Source of the DNA: Rhizobium sp. SG_E_25_P2
GTDB lineage: Bacteria > Pseudomonadota > Alphaproteobacteria > Rhizobiales > Rhizobiaceae
Assembly: GCF_029892285.1 (NCBI RefSeq)
Contig: NZ_JARXVM010000021.1
Span: forward strand, 44,165 to 108,164
Direction: 5' to 3'
DNA length: 64,000 bases
The notes beneath the pieces are model-generated. The model was not told the origin of the DNA. It ran no database searches and was given only the letters and a program-made list of their open reading frames with translations. A program made the position numbers and the translations under genes. Shown one piece after another: positions 1-9,791 of this stretch (position 1 is the stretch's first letter; the number at the start of each line of letters is the position of its first letter).

Positions 1-1909
1 TGGCCAGACGGGTTTCCGAGATCTTGATGTTTTCACCGAGAATGCCGATGCTCGCCTCCACCTGCGCAATCGCTTCCCGGCTGTTGTCGAGCGTGGATTT
101 CGTGGTGTTGGCGAGGTTGCGGACCTCATTGGCGACCACCGCGAAAGAGCGGCCGGCCTCGCCTGCGCGGGCAGCCTCGATCGTGGCGTTGAGCGAGAGC
201 AGGTTGGTCTGCATGGTGATCTTGTCGATCACTTCGACGATGTCGTTGAGTTGCCGCGTCGTGCGCGCCACCTTGAGGAACTCTTCCTCCAGAATGCCGG
301 TTTCGGCGTTCTGCGTCACCTCAGCCATGCGCCGCTCCATGTCGCTGCGAATGCCCTGGACGCTCAGGCGCACGTCATCGGTTCGTCCGACGACCTCGTC
401 GAGCTGGCTCGCAAGCGTGGCGGTCTTGCCGATGAAGCCGGTCAGCCGGCCGATCAGCTTTTGACGCATGTCGTTGACGAGCTGCTGCTGGCGCAGCCGG
501 CACTGGGTGAAATACCGGGCGAACCGCGCATAGTGAACCGGAAATTCATCGATATAGTGATCGGCGAATGCTTCGCCGCCTGACACGTCGAAAAACACCA
601 GCGCCGTCAGCGTCTGGTTGACATTGATCCCGAGGAGTTCCCCGAAGGTGGAGAAACCCGCCGCAGGAATGGTCCAGGCGCCGTTCATGTCTTTCAGGCG
701 TCCTGCATTGCCCAGGCGGCGCAATATGCAGTCGTTGAGAACGGCGCCCAGCGCTTTCGGCTTGCCGCGGAAAAACGCCTGCATATCGGCGCGCGTCTGG
801 CCGGCGAAATCGGTCGCCTTGACGAGATGCAGTTCATCGCCCGGATTGACGTCGCAATAGAAGTTCACCGCGCCTGCGGCGAGATCGATGGAGGCGATCG
901 AGCGGACGAACAGCTCGTCGTCCATCTTGATCGCGAAAGTATAGCCTTCAAGCCTGCGGGTGAGATCGCCGGGTTGGCATTGCATCATCCGGCAAAGGGC
1001 GTCGACAATCGGCACGAGTTCGACCGTGCCGGTATCGACCGCCGCCGTCACTTTGCGCATTTCCGGACAGGCTTCCATGATCACCAGTGATTTGCCGGTC
1101 GCGACGAAGTTCTGGCTTTTCAACACGCCGAACCGGGTTTGCGACGGAGTCTTGGCGAAGATGATCACCGCATGGTTCTGGATCGGCCGCTGTCCGTCGA
1201 AGATATAGCTGTGCTGGAAATCGAGTTTTCCGCCCGATGAGCCGCCGATGAACAGGCACGGAAACCGACCGCATTCGTAGATGGCTTCCATAAGGTAGTT
1301 TTCTGACGCCGACAGACCGTCGACCAGGGTGATGGCAAGCGTGTCATCGGCGCGGATGCGAAACGGCAGCCGCAGCCGGCTCAAATGGCCGACCAGTTCG
1401 GACACCCGCTGCGCCTGCGGCTTGCCAGGCGCGCCGGACCGGATATCCTCATTGCAGAGCGGCACGGTCTGGATCGAGACCATCTCAAGCAGATCGGCGC
1501 CGAAAACCTGAATCACGACATTGTCCCAGGTTCCGGAGGCGGCGCAGTAAAGGGCGCCGTCGACTGCGTCCTCCACATTGCACAATTCGCCGGCCGTGGT
1601 GGTGGCAACAAACGGCGTCGTCCCACAGCGCATCTGAATCTGGCGGCACACAGCCTGAAAATCCACATGCGGCGATATGTAGGCCATGATCAGTCTGGAG
1701 GGCGCCCCATCGATTTCCGCGAGCGACGGGGGTAACGTCGACAAACGGGAATCGGTCTTGAACACCAGCATGGGTCGCTTCGGCCTGGCGGCATTGGCCT
1801 GAGGATCAGACTCGACGGATATCGCTTCCGGCGCGCCGCCAACGTCGGTTTCCAGAGGAGACGTCTCGATCACTGGCTGGGGGATGCGCGCCTTCTTGAT
1901 ACCAAACAC
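1..1909 (-). CDS. FIST-domain soluble methyl-accepting chemotaxis protein, 3' end missing
   Basis: This is a cytoplasmic chemoreceptor that runs off the left edge; 636 residues are visible. I read a GTG start at 1909 because GGAGGG lies 8 nt upstream and no better start is in frame. Residues about 72-255 match a FIST_N sensor ([17 protein letters not shown]) and about 262-415 a FIST_C domain (NPGDELHLV). From about 490 a coiled-coil MCP signalling domain follows, with the hairpin tip at 566-600 ([20 protein letters not shown], then [15 protein letters not shown]). There is no transmembrane segment or HAMP, so the receptor should act in the cytoplasm. FIST domains are proposed to bind small ligands such as amino acids; the ligand here is unknown. 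It is not in the che operon of this window and faces terC divergently. Confidence 0.9.
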   Translation of the reverse strand, partial: MFGIKKARIPQPVIETSPLETDVGGAPEAISVESDPQANAARPKRPMLVFKTDSRLSTLPPSLAEIDGAPSRLIMAYISPHVDFQAVCRQIQMRCGTTPFVATTTAGELCNVEDAVDGALYCAASGTWDNVVIQVFGADLLEMVSIQTVPLCNEDIRSGAPGKPQAQRVSELVGHLSRLRLPFRIRADDTLAITLVDGLSASENYLMEAIYECGRFPCLFIGGSSGGKLDFQHSYIFDGQRPIQNHAVIIFAKTPSQTRFGVLKSQNFVATGKSLVIMEACPEMRKVTAAVDTGTVELVPIVDALCRMMQCQPGDLTRRLEGYTFAIKMDDELFVRSIASIDLAAGAVNFYCDVNPGDELHLVKATDFAGQTRADMQAFFRGKPKALGAVLNDCILRRLGNAGRLKDMNGAWTIPAAGFSTFGELLGINVNQTLTALVFFDVSGGEAFADHYIDEFPVHYARFARYFTQCRLRQQQLVNDMRQKLIGRLTGFIGKTATLASQLDEVVGRTDDVRLSVQGIRSDMERRMAEVTQNAETGILEEEFLKVARTTRQLNDIVEVIDKITMQTNLLSLNATIEAARAGEAGRSFAVVANEVRNLANTTKSTLDNSREAIAQVEASIGILGENIKISETRLA

Positions 1910-2170
1910 CGAGTCTGCCCTCCAATACGAAGCGGCCTATAAATATATGTATTTTCGTAACTTCTAATTAATAACATTTATCAAGTTCTGGGCAACGTCC
2001 GGCGGCCCTGCGCTGCTGCACGAGCATTGTGGACGTCACTTTGGATTGTTGCAGTCCAAAAAACGGAACCCAAGAGCCTGCATAGTCTTTTCCTTCCACC
2101 GCGCCTTGCCATCACCGGCAGGACCGTTATCAATGGCCGCGACAAAATGGCCGATGGGGACCCTTTGCCG
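1910..2170. other. Divergent intergenic region between FIST-MCP and terC
   Basis: This stretch holds no convincing gene. The part next to the receptor gene (about 1935-1985) is AT-rich and probably contains the receptor promoter. An open frame upstream of terC could extend that protein to 2027, but its N-terminal residues do not look like a TerC protein. No clear operator was seen. Confidence 0.5.
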
Positions 2171-2959
2171 ATGTTCGAAAACCTCTTCACCTTCGAAAGC
2201 CTGATCACCTTCCTGATCCTGACCGCGCTCGAGACCGTGCTCGGCTTCGACAATCTTCTCTACATCTCGATCGAGGCCAAGAAGGTCGATCCCGCCCGTG
2301 AGGCCTATGTCCGCCGCACCGGCATCATTCTGGCGATCGGCTTGCGCATCGTGTTGCTGTTCGTGGTGCTGAAGCTGATCGACACGTTCCAGGCTCCGCT
2401 CTGGGAAGCGCATACGAGCGTCTTCACCGCCGCCGTCAGCGGCCATTCGCTGATCGTGCTGTTCGGCGGCGTCTTCCTCATCTACACCGCCATCAAGGAA
2501 ATCTTTCACATGATCGGCGCGCCGCATGAGGAACAGAACGCCACGCGCGCCGCCCGCCGCAGCGTCGCCTCGGCGCTGACGATGATTCTCATCATGAACA
2601 TAGTCTTCTCCTTTGACACAGTGCTGTCGGCGGTGGCGCTGACGCATAATTTCATCGTCATGGCCGCCGCCATCATCGTCTCCGGCGTCTTGATGGTGGT
2701 GATGGCCGACACGGTGTCGAACTTCCTCAAGAAAAACCGCATGTATGAAGTGCTCGGCCTCTTCGTACTGCTGTTGGTCGGCTATATGCTGATGTCGGAA
2801 GGCGGCCACCTCGCCCATCTGTCCTTCTTCGGCTATCCGGTCGAGCCCATGGCGAAGTCGACATTCTACTTCGTGCTGGTGACTTTGATCATTGTCGAAA
2901 TCATCCAGGGCCGCTATCAGAAGCGCATCCTGGCCGAGCAGGAGCGCAACAACCATTGA
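2171..2959 (+). CDS. TerC family integral membrane protein
   Basis: A 262-residue polytopic membrane protein of the TerC family. Known members are linked to tellurite resistance and to manganese/metal ion export (Alx, MeeF/MeeY types). The start at 2171 (MFENLFTFESL) is preferred: GGGGA lies about 10 nt upstream and the family homology begins here, although upstream in-frame ATGs exist at 2147 and earlier. Visible family features are the acidic intramembrane motif LGFDNLLYISI near the N-terminus and its internal repeat counterpart FSFDTVLSAVAL in the second half, with about seven hydrophobic helices. It stands alone between the divergent FIST receptor and the downstream ThDP enzyme. Substrate is unproven; a yybP-ykoY manganese riboswitch was looked for upstream but not recognised. 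Confidence 0.88.
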   Translation: MFENLFTFESLITFLILTALETVLGFDNLLYISIEAKKVDPAREAYVRRTGIILAIGLRIVLLFVVLKLIDTFQAPLWEAHTSVFTAAVSGHSLIVLFGGVFLIYTAIKEIFHMIGAPHEEQNATRAARRSVASALTMILIMNIVFSFDTVLSAVALTHNFIVMAAAIIVSGVLMVVMADTVSNFLKKNRMYEVLGLFVLLLVGYMLMSEGGHLAHLSFFGYPVEPMAKSTFYFVLVTLIIVEIIQGRYQKRILAEQERNNH

Positions 2960-3012
2960 CGGCGTCGCGCGCGCCTTCTCGGCTTCCCTAAAGCTGACAA
3001 AGAGTGTGCGCG

Positions 3013-4674
3013 ATGACCAAGAAGACCGGCGGCCAACTGATCGTGGAGGCGCTTGTCGCCAATGGCGTCAAGCGTATCGCCTGCGTGCCGGGCGAGAGCT
3101 ATCTGGCAGTGCTGGATGCCCTGCATGACACAGAAATCGACGTGATGGTGTGCCGCCAGGAAGGCGGCGCAGCGATGATGGCCGATTGCTGGGGCCGGCT
3201 GACCGGCGAGCCCGGCATCTGCATGGTCACCCGCGGCCCCGGCGCCACCAATGCCACCGCCGGCCTGCATGTGGCCCGGCAGGATTCCGTGCCGATGATC
3301 CTGTTTATCGGCCAGGTGCAGCGCGACGCCCGCGAGCGCGAAGCCTTCCAGGAAGTCGAATATCGCCGCGCCTTCACCGAATTCGCCAAATGGGTCGGCG
3401 AGATCGACGACGCCCGCCGCATTCCGGAATTCGTCACCCGCGCTTTTGCGGTGGCGACCTCTGGCCGCCCCGGCCCGGTCGTGCTGTCGCTGCCGGAAGA
3501 TATGCTGACCGATCTGGTTGAGGCGGCGGACGCCCGCCCCTATCAGCCGGTGGCCACCCATCCCGCGCCGAGCCAGATCGCCGATCTCAAGGCGCGGCTC
3601 GAAAAGGCCGAGCGTCCGCTGGTCATTCTCGGCGGCACGCGCTGGAGCGAGGCCTCCGTCGCCGCCTTTCAGTCCTTCGCCGAAGCCTGGGATCTGCCTG
3701 TCACGGTGTCCTTCCGCCGCCAGATGCTGTTTGATCACGCCCATCTGAACTATGCCGGCGATGTCGGCATCGGCGTCAATCCGAAGCTCGGCGAAGCGGT
3801 GAAGAACGCCGATCTGCTGATCATGCTCGGCGGACGTTTCTCGGAAATGCCGTCCTCGGGCTATACGCTGGTCGATATTCCCTACCCGCGCCAATCGCTC
3901 GTCCACATTCATCCCGATTCGTCCGAACTCGGCCGCGTCTACCGTCCCGACGTCGCAATCAACGCCGATCCCTCGAGCTTCGTCGCGGCACTTGCGGGCG
4001 TCACCCCGAGCGCGCCAGTCGCCTGGTCCGAGCGCACCAAGTCCATGCGCGCCGATTACCTGGCCTGGTCTACACCGCCGATGGAAGGTCCCGGCGAGGT
4101 CGCCATGGGTCCGATCATGTCCTGGCTTGAGGATAATCTGCCGAAGACGGCGATCATGACCAATGGCGCCGGCAATTACGCCACCTGGCTGCACCGCTTC
4201 CACCGCTTCCAGGCCTATGCGACGCAAGCCGCGCCGGCCTCGGGCTCGATGGGTTATGGTCTGCCCGCCGCCGTAGCCGCCAAGGCCGCCTTCCCCGAGC
4301 GGGAAGTCGTGTGCTTCGCCGGCGATGGCTGCTTCATGATGCATGGCCAGGAATTCGCCACCGCCGTGCGCTACAATCTTCCCATCATCGTGGTGCTGGT
4401 GAACAACGGCATCTACGGCACGATCCGCATGCATCAGGAGCGGGAATATCCGGGCCGCGTCTCGGCCACCGGTCTCACCAACCCGGATTTTTGCGACTAC
4501 GCCCGCGCTTTCGGCGGCCATGGCGAGAAAGTGACGAAGACCTCGGATTTCGCCGCCGCCTATCTGCGCGCAAGAGAGAGCGGCAAGCCGGCGATCATCG
4601 AGGTCATCCTCGATCCGGAGGCCATCACGCCCACCCGTACGTTGACCCAGATCCGCGAAGCCGCCAAGGGCTGA
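3013..4674 (+). CDS. Thiamine diphosphate enzyme, acetolactate synthase large subunit-like
   Basis: A 553-residue ThDP-dependent enzyme of the IlvB family. The N-terminal Pyr domain has the catalytic glutamate in VCRQEGGAAMMAD and the RGPGATNATAGLH signature. A central Rossmann-like domain follows (residues about 190-320). The C-terminal PP domain carries the ThDP/Mg motif GDGCFMM...NNGIYG. I chose ATG 3013, as GTG at 3004 has no better ribosome site. No small regulatory subunit (ilvN) is adjacent, so this may be a catabolic 2-oxoacid decarboxylase or carboligase rather than biosynthetic acetolactate synthase. It lies 53 bp after terC on the same strand. Specific substrate cannot be told from sequence alone. 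Confidence 0.85.
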   Translation: MTKKTGGQLIVEALVANGVKRIACVPGESYLAVLDALHDTEIDVMVCRQEGGAAMMADCWGRLTGEPGICMVTRGPGATNATAGLHVARQDSVPMILFIGQVQRDAREREAFQEVEYRRAFTEFAKWVGEIDDARRIPEFVTRAFAVATSGRPGPVVLSLPEDMLTDLVEAADARPYQPVATHPAPSQIADLKARLEKAERPLVILGGTRWSEASVAAFQSFAEAWDLPVTVSFRRQMLFDHAHLNYAGDVGIGVNPKLGEAVKNADLLIMLGGRFSEMPSSGYTLVDIPYPRQSLVHIHPDSSELGRVYRPDVAINADPSSFVAALAGVTPSAPVAWSERTKSMRADYLAWSTPPMEGPGEVAMGPIMSWLEDNLPKTAIMTNGAGNYATWLHRFHRFQAYATQAAPASGSMGYGLPAAVAAKAAFPEREVVCFAGDGCFMMHGQEFATAVRYNLPIIVVLVNNGIYGTIRMHQEREYPGRVSATGLTNPDFCDYARAFGGHGEKVTKTSDFAAAYLRARESGKPAIIEVILDPEAITPTRTLTQIREAAKG

Positions 4675-4724
4675 TCAATCCAGACAAAGTTGCGCGCCGC
4701 GCTTTCGCCGCGTGGCGCGCGACA

Positions 4725-5432
4725 TCAATCGTCGCCGAACTTGCAGGGCCAGTTCTTCGACGGCTTCAAGCCCTCAGGCAGCTTGGTGTCCTTGTCGCCG
4801 CAGGCCATGTCGAGCTGCCATTGGTTGAGACCGGTCGCCCCCGACAGATCCACGCCCTCGATCCGGGTGAGGAAGAAAAAGGCGCGGTCGAAATCCGCCG
4901 GACGGCTGAACTTGGCGTCGCGGAAATCAGCCCGGGCGAGATTGGTCAGCGCAAAGCGGCTGCCGCTGACATCGGCCTTGTCGAATTGCGACCGTCCCAT
5001 ATCCGCCTTGGTGAAATCGACATCGGTCAAAATCGCCGCATGGAAGTTCGACCGCTGCAATTCGCCGCTGCGAAAGATCGCGCCCGGCGCGTTGATCTCG
5101 CTGAAATCGGTGCGATAGGCTTCCACGCGGGCAAACCGCGCCCCCGACGCCGATGCGCCGGCAAGGCTGGCCCTGACCAGCGTGGCCTTTTCGAAAATCG
5201 CCGAAACCAGATCGGAGCCGGCGAGATCGGTGCCGCTGAAATCGACATCGGTGAGATTGGCGCCGCGCAACTCGCCGTTTGGCAGCATGAGATTGCGCTT
5301 GTTGCATTCGCGCCAATCGATGCCGGCGCGCGGCGAATCATGGCAATCGTCGGCGGCGAGAGCTGCGGCACCCGCCGATAGCGCGACGACCAGTGCGATC
5401 AAGCTCGAAACGGCAAAATGTCTTACGCGCAT
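4725..5432 (-). CDS. Exported pentapeptide-repeat protein
   Basis: A 235-residue protein with a clear signal peptide (RHFAVSSLIALVVALSAGAAALA, cleavage near residue 27). After a short Cys-containing segment, residues about 55-190 are pentapeptide repeats of the A(D/N)Lxx type (LRGANLTDVDFSGTDLAGSD, LTDVDFTKADMG), which predict a right-handed quadrilateral beta-helix. The last 40 residues, with two Cys (MACGDKD, WPCKFGDD), lie outside the repeat and could form a disulfide. Location is predicted to be periplasmic or outer-membrane associated. It is convergent with the ThDP enzyme gene; the 50-bp gap contains a GC-rich imperfect hairpin (about 4692-4720) that may terminate both. Function is not known; DNA gyrase protection is unlikely for an exported member. 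Confidence 0.82.
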   Translation of the reverse strand: MRVRHFAVSSLIALVVALSAGAAALAADDCHDSPRAGIDWRECNKRNLMLPNGELRGANLTDVDFSGTDLAGSDLVSAIFEKATLVRASLAGASASGARFARVEAYRTDFSEINAPGAIFRSGELQRSNFHAAILTDVDFTKADMGRSQFDKADVSGSRFALTNLARADFRDAKFSRPADFDRAFFFLTRIEGVDLSGATGLNQWQLDMACGDKDTKLPEGLKPSKNWPCKFGDD

Positions 5433-5479
5433 GATCGGCTCCGCGATTGCGATGACTGGCGGCGTCGCACGACGCGCGC

Positions 5480-5498
5480 CGCGCCTATATTAGGCGCG
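5480..5498. repeat. Perfect 8-bp inverted repeat upstream of the pentapeptide gene
   Basis: CGCGCCTA at 5480-5487 and its complement at 5491-5498 are separated by 3 bp. It lies between the stop of the SulP gene and the start of the pentapeptide-repeat gene, both on the minus strand. With no T-run after the stem it is a weak terminator candidate, and could equally be an operator for the pentapeptide gene. Confidence 0.5.
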
Positions 5499-5524
5499 CG
5501 ACGCGCGAAGGAAAAGGGCCTGTA

Positions 5525-7015
5525 TCAGTGCAAAGTCGCGCTGGCGGCCTCGCGTTCCGCCTTGTCATGCAAGGCGAACTGGTCGACCATATCAGCGCTC
5601 GCCGCGTTGAAGCCGACAATCTCGACCTCGACGCCTGCCCGCCGGAACTTCACCACGACCTTATCGAGCGCGCCAACGGCTGTGATGTCCCATAAATGCG
5701 CCTGCGACACATCGATGAGCACTTTCTGGACGCTTTCGCTGAAATCGAATGCGCCGACGAAATTTTCCGCCGAAGCAAAGAAGATCTGCCCTTCGACCTT
5801 ATAGACGACTTCGCCTTCGCCTGGCGCGTCGAGACGCGTGACGCGGAACAGCCGCGCCACCTTTCCGGCGAAGAAGACGCCGGACAACAGCACGCCGACC
5901 AGCACGCCCTTGGCGAGATCATGCGTGCCCACCACCGTGACGACGGTGGCGAGCATCACCACCGAGGACGGCAGCGGATTGCGGCGGAGATCGAGGATGG
6001 AACGCCAGGAGAAGGTGCCGATTGACACCATGATCATCACCGCCACCAGCGCCGCCATGGGGATAATCCGCACGAGATCGTCGAGCGCCACGATCAGCAC
6101 CAGCAGAAAAGCGCCGGCGACGAAGGTCGACAGGCGCCCGCGGCCGCCCGAGGAGACGTTGATCACCGACTGGCCAATCATGGCGCAGCCACCCATGCCG
6201 CCGATCAGCGCCGAGGCGATATTGCCGGCCCCCTGCCCCAGGCATTCCTGGCTCTTGTTGCTCGGCGTGTCGGTCATGTCGTCGACGATCTGCGCCGTCA
6301 GCAGCGATTCCAGCAGACCGACGGCGGCGAGCGTCACCGAATAGGGAAAGATGATCTTCAGCGTCTCGAGGGTCAGCGGCACATCCGGCAGGATGAAGGA
6401 GGGAAGCGCCGAGGGCAATTCGCCGAGATCGCCGACTGTGCGCAGGTCCATTCCCGTCCACCAGGCGACCAGCGTCAGCGCGGCGATCGCCACCAGCGGC
6501 GACGGCACTGCTTTGGTCACATAGGGAAACAGGTAGATGATTCCGAGCCCGGCGGCGATCATCACATAGGTGAGCGACGGCACGCCGATCAGTTCCGGCA
6601 GCTGCGCCATGAAGATCAGGATGGCCAGCGCATTGACAAAGCCGGTTATCACCGAGCGCGACACGAAGCGCATGACCCGCCCGAGCTTGAGGAAGCCCGC
6701 GAGAATCTGGATGAGCCCCATCAGGATGGTGGCGGCGAACAGATATTGCAGGCCATGCTCCTTGACGAGCGTGACCATCACCACGGCGGTGGCCGCCGTG
6801 GCGGCCGAAATCATGCCGGGGCGTCCGCCGACCACGGCCGCGACGCAGGCGATGGCGAAGGAGGCGTAGAGGCCGACCTTGGGATCGACGCCGGCGATCA
6901 CCGAAAAGCCGATCGCCTCGGGAATGAGCGCCAACGCGACGACGACGCCGGAGAGGATGTCGCCGCGAATATTATGAAACCACTCGTGGCGGTAACGAGA
7001 AAAAGTCGTTTGCAT
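5525..7015 (-). CDS. SulP family inorganic anion transporter with STAS domain
   Basis: A 496-residue SulP/SLC26-type transporter, predicted to import sulfate, bicarbonate or another small anion with Na+ or H+. The N-terminal half has the SulP signature ([20 protein letters not shown], then PKVGLYASF), followed by 10-12 transmembrane helices. The conserved second-half motif is [21 protein letters not shown] short cytoplasmic STAS domain ends the protein (about 390-490; [24 protein letters not shown]). The start at 7015 gives [19 protein letters not shown], which fits homologues. It lies upstream of the pentapeptide gene on the same strand with a 92-bp gap. Substrate cannot be assigned; some marine and rhizobial members transport bicarbonate. 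Confidence 0.9.
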   Translation of the reverse strand: MQTTFSRYRHEWFHNIRGDILSGVVVALALIPEAIGFSVIAGVDPKVGLYASFAIACVAAVVGGRPGMISAATAATAVVMVTLVKEHGLQYLFAATILMGLIQILAGFLKLGRVMRFVSRSVITGFVNALAILIFMAQLPELIGVPSLTYVMIAAGLGIIYLFPYVTKAVPSPLVAIAALTLVAWWTGMDLRTVGDLGELPSALPSFILPDVPLTLETLKIIFPYSVTLAAVGLLESLLTAQIVDDMTDTPSNKSQECLGQGAGNIASALIGGMGGCAMIGQSVINVSSGGRGRLSTFVAGAFLLVLIVALDDLVRIIPMAALVAVMIMVSIGTFSWRSILDLRRNPLPSSVVMLATVVTVVGTHDLAKGVLVGVLLSGVFFAGKVARLFRVTRLDAPGEGEVVYKVEGQIFFASAENFVGAFDFSESVQKVLIDVSQAHLWDITAVGALDKVVVKFRRAGVEVEIVGFNAASADMVDQFALHDKAEREAASATLH

Positions 7016-7212
7016 ATCTGGAAAACCACAGTTGAAGGCAACGGGCCGAGAGTATCAGGCCCAGGGAAGGTTGCGTTGCTGTGTTGTCTGGCGGATCGGC
7101 GGCCAGAAGAGCCACCCGGAATTACACCGGGTCCTTGTGGATACCTGTCCGTAATCAAGTTTTTGACGAAGGGCAAGGTTCTATCAGGGATCATAAACGC
7201 AGAAACGTCGAA

Positions 7213-7230
7213 GGCCGGCTTGCGCCGGCC
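7213..7230 (-). terminator. Hairpin downstream of the chemoreceptor gene
   Basis: GGCCGGC at 7213-7219 pairs with GCCGGCC at 7224-7230 around a TTGC loop. It begins 29 bp beyond the stop of the minus-strand receptor gene that ends at 7259. The T-run is weak, so this is a probable rather than certain intrinsic terminator. The rest of the 243-bp gap to the SulP start shows no gene. Confidence 0.6.
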
Positions 7231-7258
7231 TCCTTGTGTCTACGAGACGATTTTCCGC

Positions 7259-9160
7259 TCAGGCGGCGTAGCGTCGCTGCGCGCCTGCCTTTTCTTCCAG
7301 CTGGAAGCGGCTGATCAGCTGCACCAGACGGTCGGCTTCGCTCGCCAGCTTCATCGTGGCGGCGGAGGTTTCCTCCACCATCGCGGCGTTCTGCTGCGTC
7401 ACATTGTCGATCTGGTTCACGGCCTGGTTGATCTCGTGCAGGCTGGTGGCCTGTTCACTGGCCGAGTGGGCGATCGAATGAATGTGGCTGTTGATCGAAT
7501 AAACGCGCTGTTCGATTTCGGACAGGGCCGAACCGGTCGCCTGGACGAGCTGCACGCCGGTTTGCACTTCCCCGCCTGACTTGGTGATCAGCGTCTTGAT
7601 GTCCTTGGCGGCATTGGCCGAGCGTTGCGCCAGTTCGCGCACTTCCTGGGCGACGACTGCGAAGCCCTTGCCGGCATCGCCGGCGCGGGCGGCTTCGACG
7701 CCAGCGTTCAGCGCCAGCAGGTTGGTCTGGAAGGCGATCTCGTCGATCACGTTGATGATCTGGCTGATCTCCTGCGAAGCCTGTTCGATGCGGCCCATGG
7801 CGTCGATCGCCTGTCCCACGACCTGGCCGGCGCGCGCGGCGTTGTCCTTGGCCTGGGTCACCATGCTGGCGGCTTCCTGGGCCTTGTCGGTGGCGGTCCG
7901 GACGACGCCGGTGATTTCCTTCAGCGCCGTCGAGGTTTCCTGAAGAGCGGCGGCCTGCTGTTCGGTGCGGCGCGACAGGTCGTTGGTCGAAGAGCCCAGC
8001 TCGTTGATGTTGCCGTTGATCGAGTCGGAGGTGGCGAGCACTTCGCGGATGGTGCGCTTGAGGCTGTCCATCGTCCCGTTGACGTTGCCCTGAAGTTCGG
8101 CGAAGGCGCCGGTGTAGCGACCGTTCATAGAGCGGGTGAGCACACCCTCGGCGAGATTAGCCATCACGGCGCGCATTTCGGTGATGCCGGCGTCGACGCT
8201 GGCGAGCAGCTGGTCAATATTGTTGGCGACGGCGTTCAGATTGGCGTCGCCGAAGTCCTGGTCGATGCGGCGGCTGAAATCGCCCGCGGCGGCGGCGGCG
8301 ACGACTTCCGACATGCGGGTTTGCAAGTCGTCATTGCGGGCGCGGCGGGCGGCTTCGAGGCTGTTCATCTGCACGACGGCGCGCCCGTTGTCCTTGAACA
8401 CCCCGACGGCCTGCGCCATCTCGCCGATTTCGTCCTTGTGGCCGAGGAACGGTACGGCAATCTCGAAATTGTTGGCGGCGACGGCGCGGATCGTGTCGGT
8501 GATCCGCTTGATCGGCGCGCTCAGATGGAAGCGGGCAATATAGAAACCGAGGCCTGCGCCAGCGATGATGCCGAGCGCTGCGGTCGCCATGACCACTGTG
8601 AAGATCCAGGTTTTGAAACTGCTGATCGACTCGTCGATCGCCGTCAGAGCCGCCTGGTCGGTTTCAACGATGGCGTCGATCTGCTTCTGGAACGCCTTGC
8701 GGTTTTCGCGGTTGGCCTCGTTGTTGCCCTGCGCGTCGGCATCCTTCGGGCTGACCTCGGTGCCGAGACGAACGGTTTCGCTGCGGAACTTGCGGAATTC
8801 CGCCGACTTCGCGGACATAGCCTCGAACTGCGCCTTCTGCTCAGCCGGAACCTGCGGCGCCCACTTGGCCATGACGGCGTCCATTTCAGCCAGATGCTCC
8901 ATCAGGCCGTCGCCGAACTTTTTCGCTTTTTCCGTAGAAGCCGCATGATAGATCCCGCGCGCTTCCATGACAACGGCGGTGACATAGCGGTTCAGGCGTT
9001 CACCGTAATAGGCGCGTTCGGAAACGTTCTTGTATTCCTGCAGCTTCTCGTCATATTTCGAAATCGCGAAAAGCGACACGCTGCCAATCACCAGCGAAGC
9101 GGCGCACATTACGCCGACAAGACTGTAGATTTTACCGGAAATCCTCACAATGCACCCCAT
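7259..9160 (-). CDS. Transmembrane methyl-accepting chemotaxis protein
   Basis: A 633-residue chemoreceptor. TM1 is at about 10-32, a periplasmic helical sensor of about 150 residues follows, and TM2 is at about 188-210. A HAMP domain comes next, then a second HAMP-like linker (about 285-345). The signalling bundle carries the tip [21 protein letters not shown] followed by [19 protein letters not shown]. It differs from the five che-operon receptors: the tip is the widespread [19 protein letters not shown] form, and the shared C-terminal tail of the operon receptors is absent (it ends GAQRRYAA). The start is ATG 9160; GTG 9148 is an alternative with GGGG 6 nt upstream. It is monocistronic, with a hairpin downstream. 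Confidence 0.92.
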   Translation of the reverse strand: MGCIVRISGKIYSLVGVMCAASLVIGSVSLFAISKYDEKLQEYKNVSERAYYGERLNRYVTAVVMEARGIYHAASTEKAKKFGDGLMEHLAEMDAVMAKWAPQVPAEQKAQFEAMSAKSAEFRKFRSETVRLGTEVSPKDADAQGNNEANRENRKAFQKQIDAIVETDQAALTAIDESISSFKTWIFTVVMATAALGIIAGAGLGFYIARFHLSAPIKRITDTIRAVAANNFEIAVPFLGHKDEIGEMAQAVGVFKDNGRAVVQMNSLEAARRARNDDLQTRMSEVVAAAAAGDFSRRIDQDFGDANLNAVANNIDQLLASVDAGITEMRAVMANLAEGVLTRSMNGRYTGAFAELQGNVNGTMDSLKRTIREVLATSDSINGNINELGSSTNDLSRRTEQQAAALQETSTALKEITGVVRTATDKAQEAASMVTQAKDNAARAGQVVGQAIDAMGRIEQASQEISQIINVIDEIAFQTNLLALNAGVEAARAGDAGKGFAVVAQEVRELAQRSANAAKDIKTLITKSGGEVQTGVQLVQATGSALSEIEQRVYSINSHIHSIAHSASEQATSLHEINQAVNQIDNVTQQNAAMVEETSAATMKLASEADRLVQLISRFQLEEKAGAQRRYAA

Positions 9161-9336
9161 TAACGACGAACGGAGCCTTTCTCCGCCGGAATTTCGTTAA
9201 TTGGATCACAGGGCGCTTAATTAAGGGTTAAACGAAAAACCCCTGAAAATCAGGAGTAATTCCCAAAAACAACCTGGCGATGTCTCTGAACTGGGTAAAA
9301 ATATTGCTTAAATAGTTAATTGCCGGTCCAAATCTT

Positions 9337-9371
9337 AAAAAGGGCGGAGCGACGGTTTCCGCCCTCCGCCC
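9337..9371 (-). terminator. Rho-independent terminator of the DUF442 gene
   Basis: On the minus strand, GGGCGGAG and CTCCGCCC (plus-strand positions 9342-9349 and 9364-9371) form an 8-bp stem followed by TTTTT. It lies just after the stop at 9378. The remaining gap to the receptor gene at 9160 is AT-rich and probably holds that receptor's promoter. Confidence 0.8.
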
Positions 9372-9377
9372 CGGCAT

Positions 9378-9710
9378 TCATCGGATATGCAGCGTCTGCT
9401 GATAAATCACCGTGGAGCGATTTCCCGAGCGGCAATAGCCCAACATCGGTTTCGGCAACTCGTCGAGCGCGTCAACCATGGCGCGCACGGCCTCGACCGG
9501 AATTTGTCCCACCACAGGAATATGGGCAGTTTCCAGGCCGAGTTCGGCGGCCTTGGCGGCAATCTCGTCGAAAGACGGCTGGCCGGGATCTTCGTCATCG
9601 GGACGATGGCAGACAATCGACTTGTAGCCCATGTCCTTCAGCGTCTGGACGTCTTCGAGGGAAATCTGCGGTGAAACCGAATATTCCTCGGTCAACTGGC
9701 GAATCTGCAT
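9378..9710 (-). CDS. TIGR01244/DUF442 family phosphatase-fold protein
   Basis: A 110-residue protein of the DUF442 (TIGR01244) family, a cysteine-dependent phosphatase or sulfurtransferase fold that in rhizobia is often the N-terminal part of the BigR-controlled Blh sulfur protein. The active-site loop is YCRSGNRST, with the nucleophilic Cys and Arg of a CxxGxR-type motif. Opening residues QLTEEYSVSPQISLEDVQTL are typical. Start at 9710 is chosen because AGGA is 6 nt upstream; an upstream ATG at 9725 lacks support. The protein stands alone, without the beta-lactamase-like persulfide dioxygenase or rhodanese partners. Its substrate is unknown. Confidence 0.8.
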   Translation of the reverse strand: MQIRQLTEEYSVSPQISLEDVQTLKDMGYKSIVCHRPDDEDPGQPSFDEIAAKAAELGLETAHIPVVGQIPVEAVRAMVDALDELPKPMLGYCRSGNRSTVIYQQTLHIR

Positions 9711-9791
9711 GGCGTGTCCTTTCATGCGGCGTCGGGCCTGTCTCTAATCCATTCGAGGCGGCAGGAAAACCGCTTTCCTCCGCCCGCGCGC

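Noticed and set aside
1910..2170. yybP-ykoY-type manganese riboswitch before terC
   Set aside because: The conserved loop sequences of that riboswitch could not be identified by eye.
2917..4521. Long open frame antisense to the ThDP enzyme
   Set aside because: The plus-strand enzyme has all its catalytic motifs; the antisense product is low-complexity Gly/His/Arg-rich.
7625..9163. Long open frame antisense to the chemoreceptor gene at 7259-9160
   Set aside because: It is a shadow of the receptor coding sequence, rich in His/Asp/Val from codon mirroring, with no recognisable domain.
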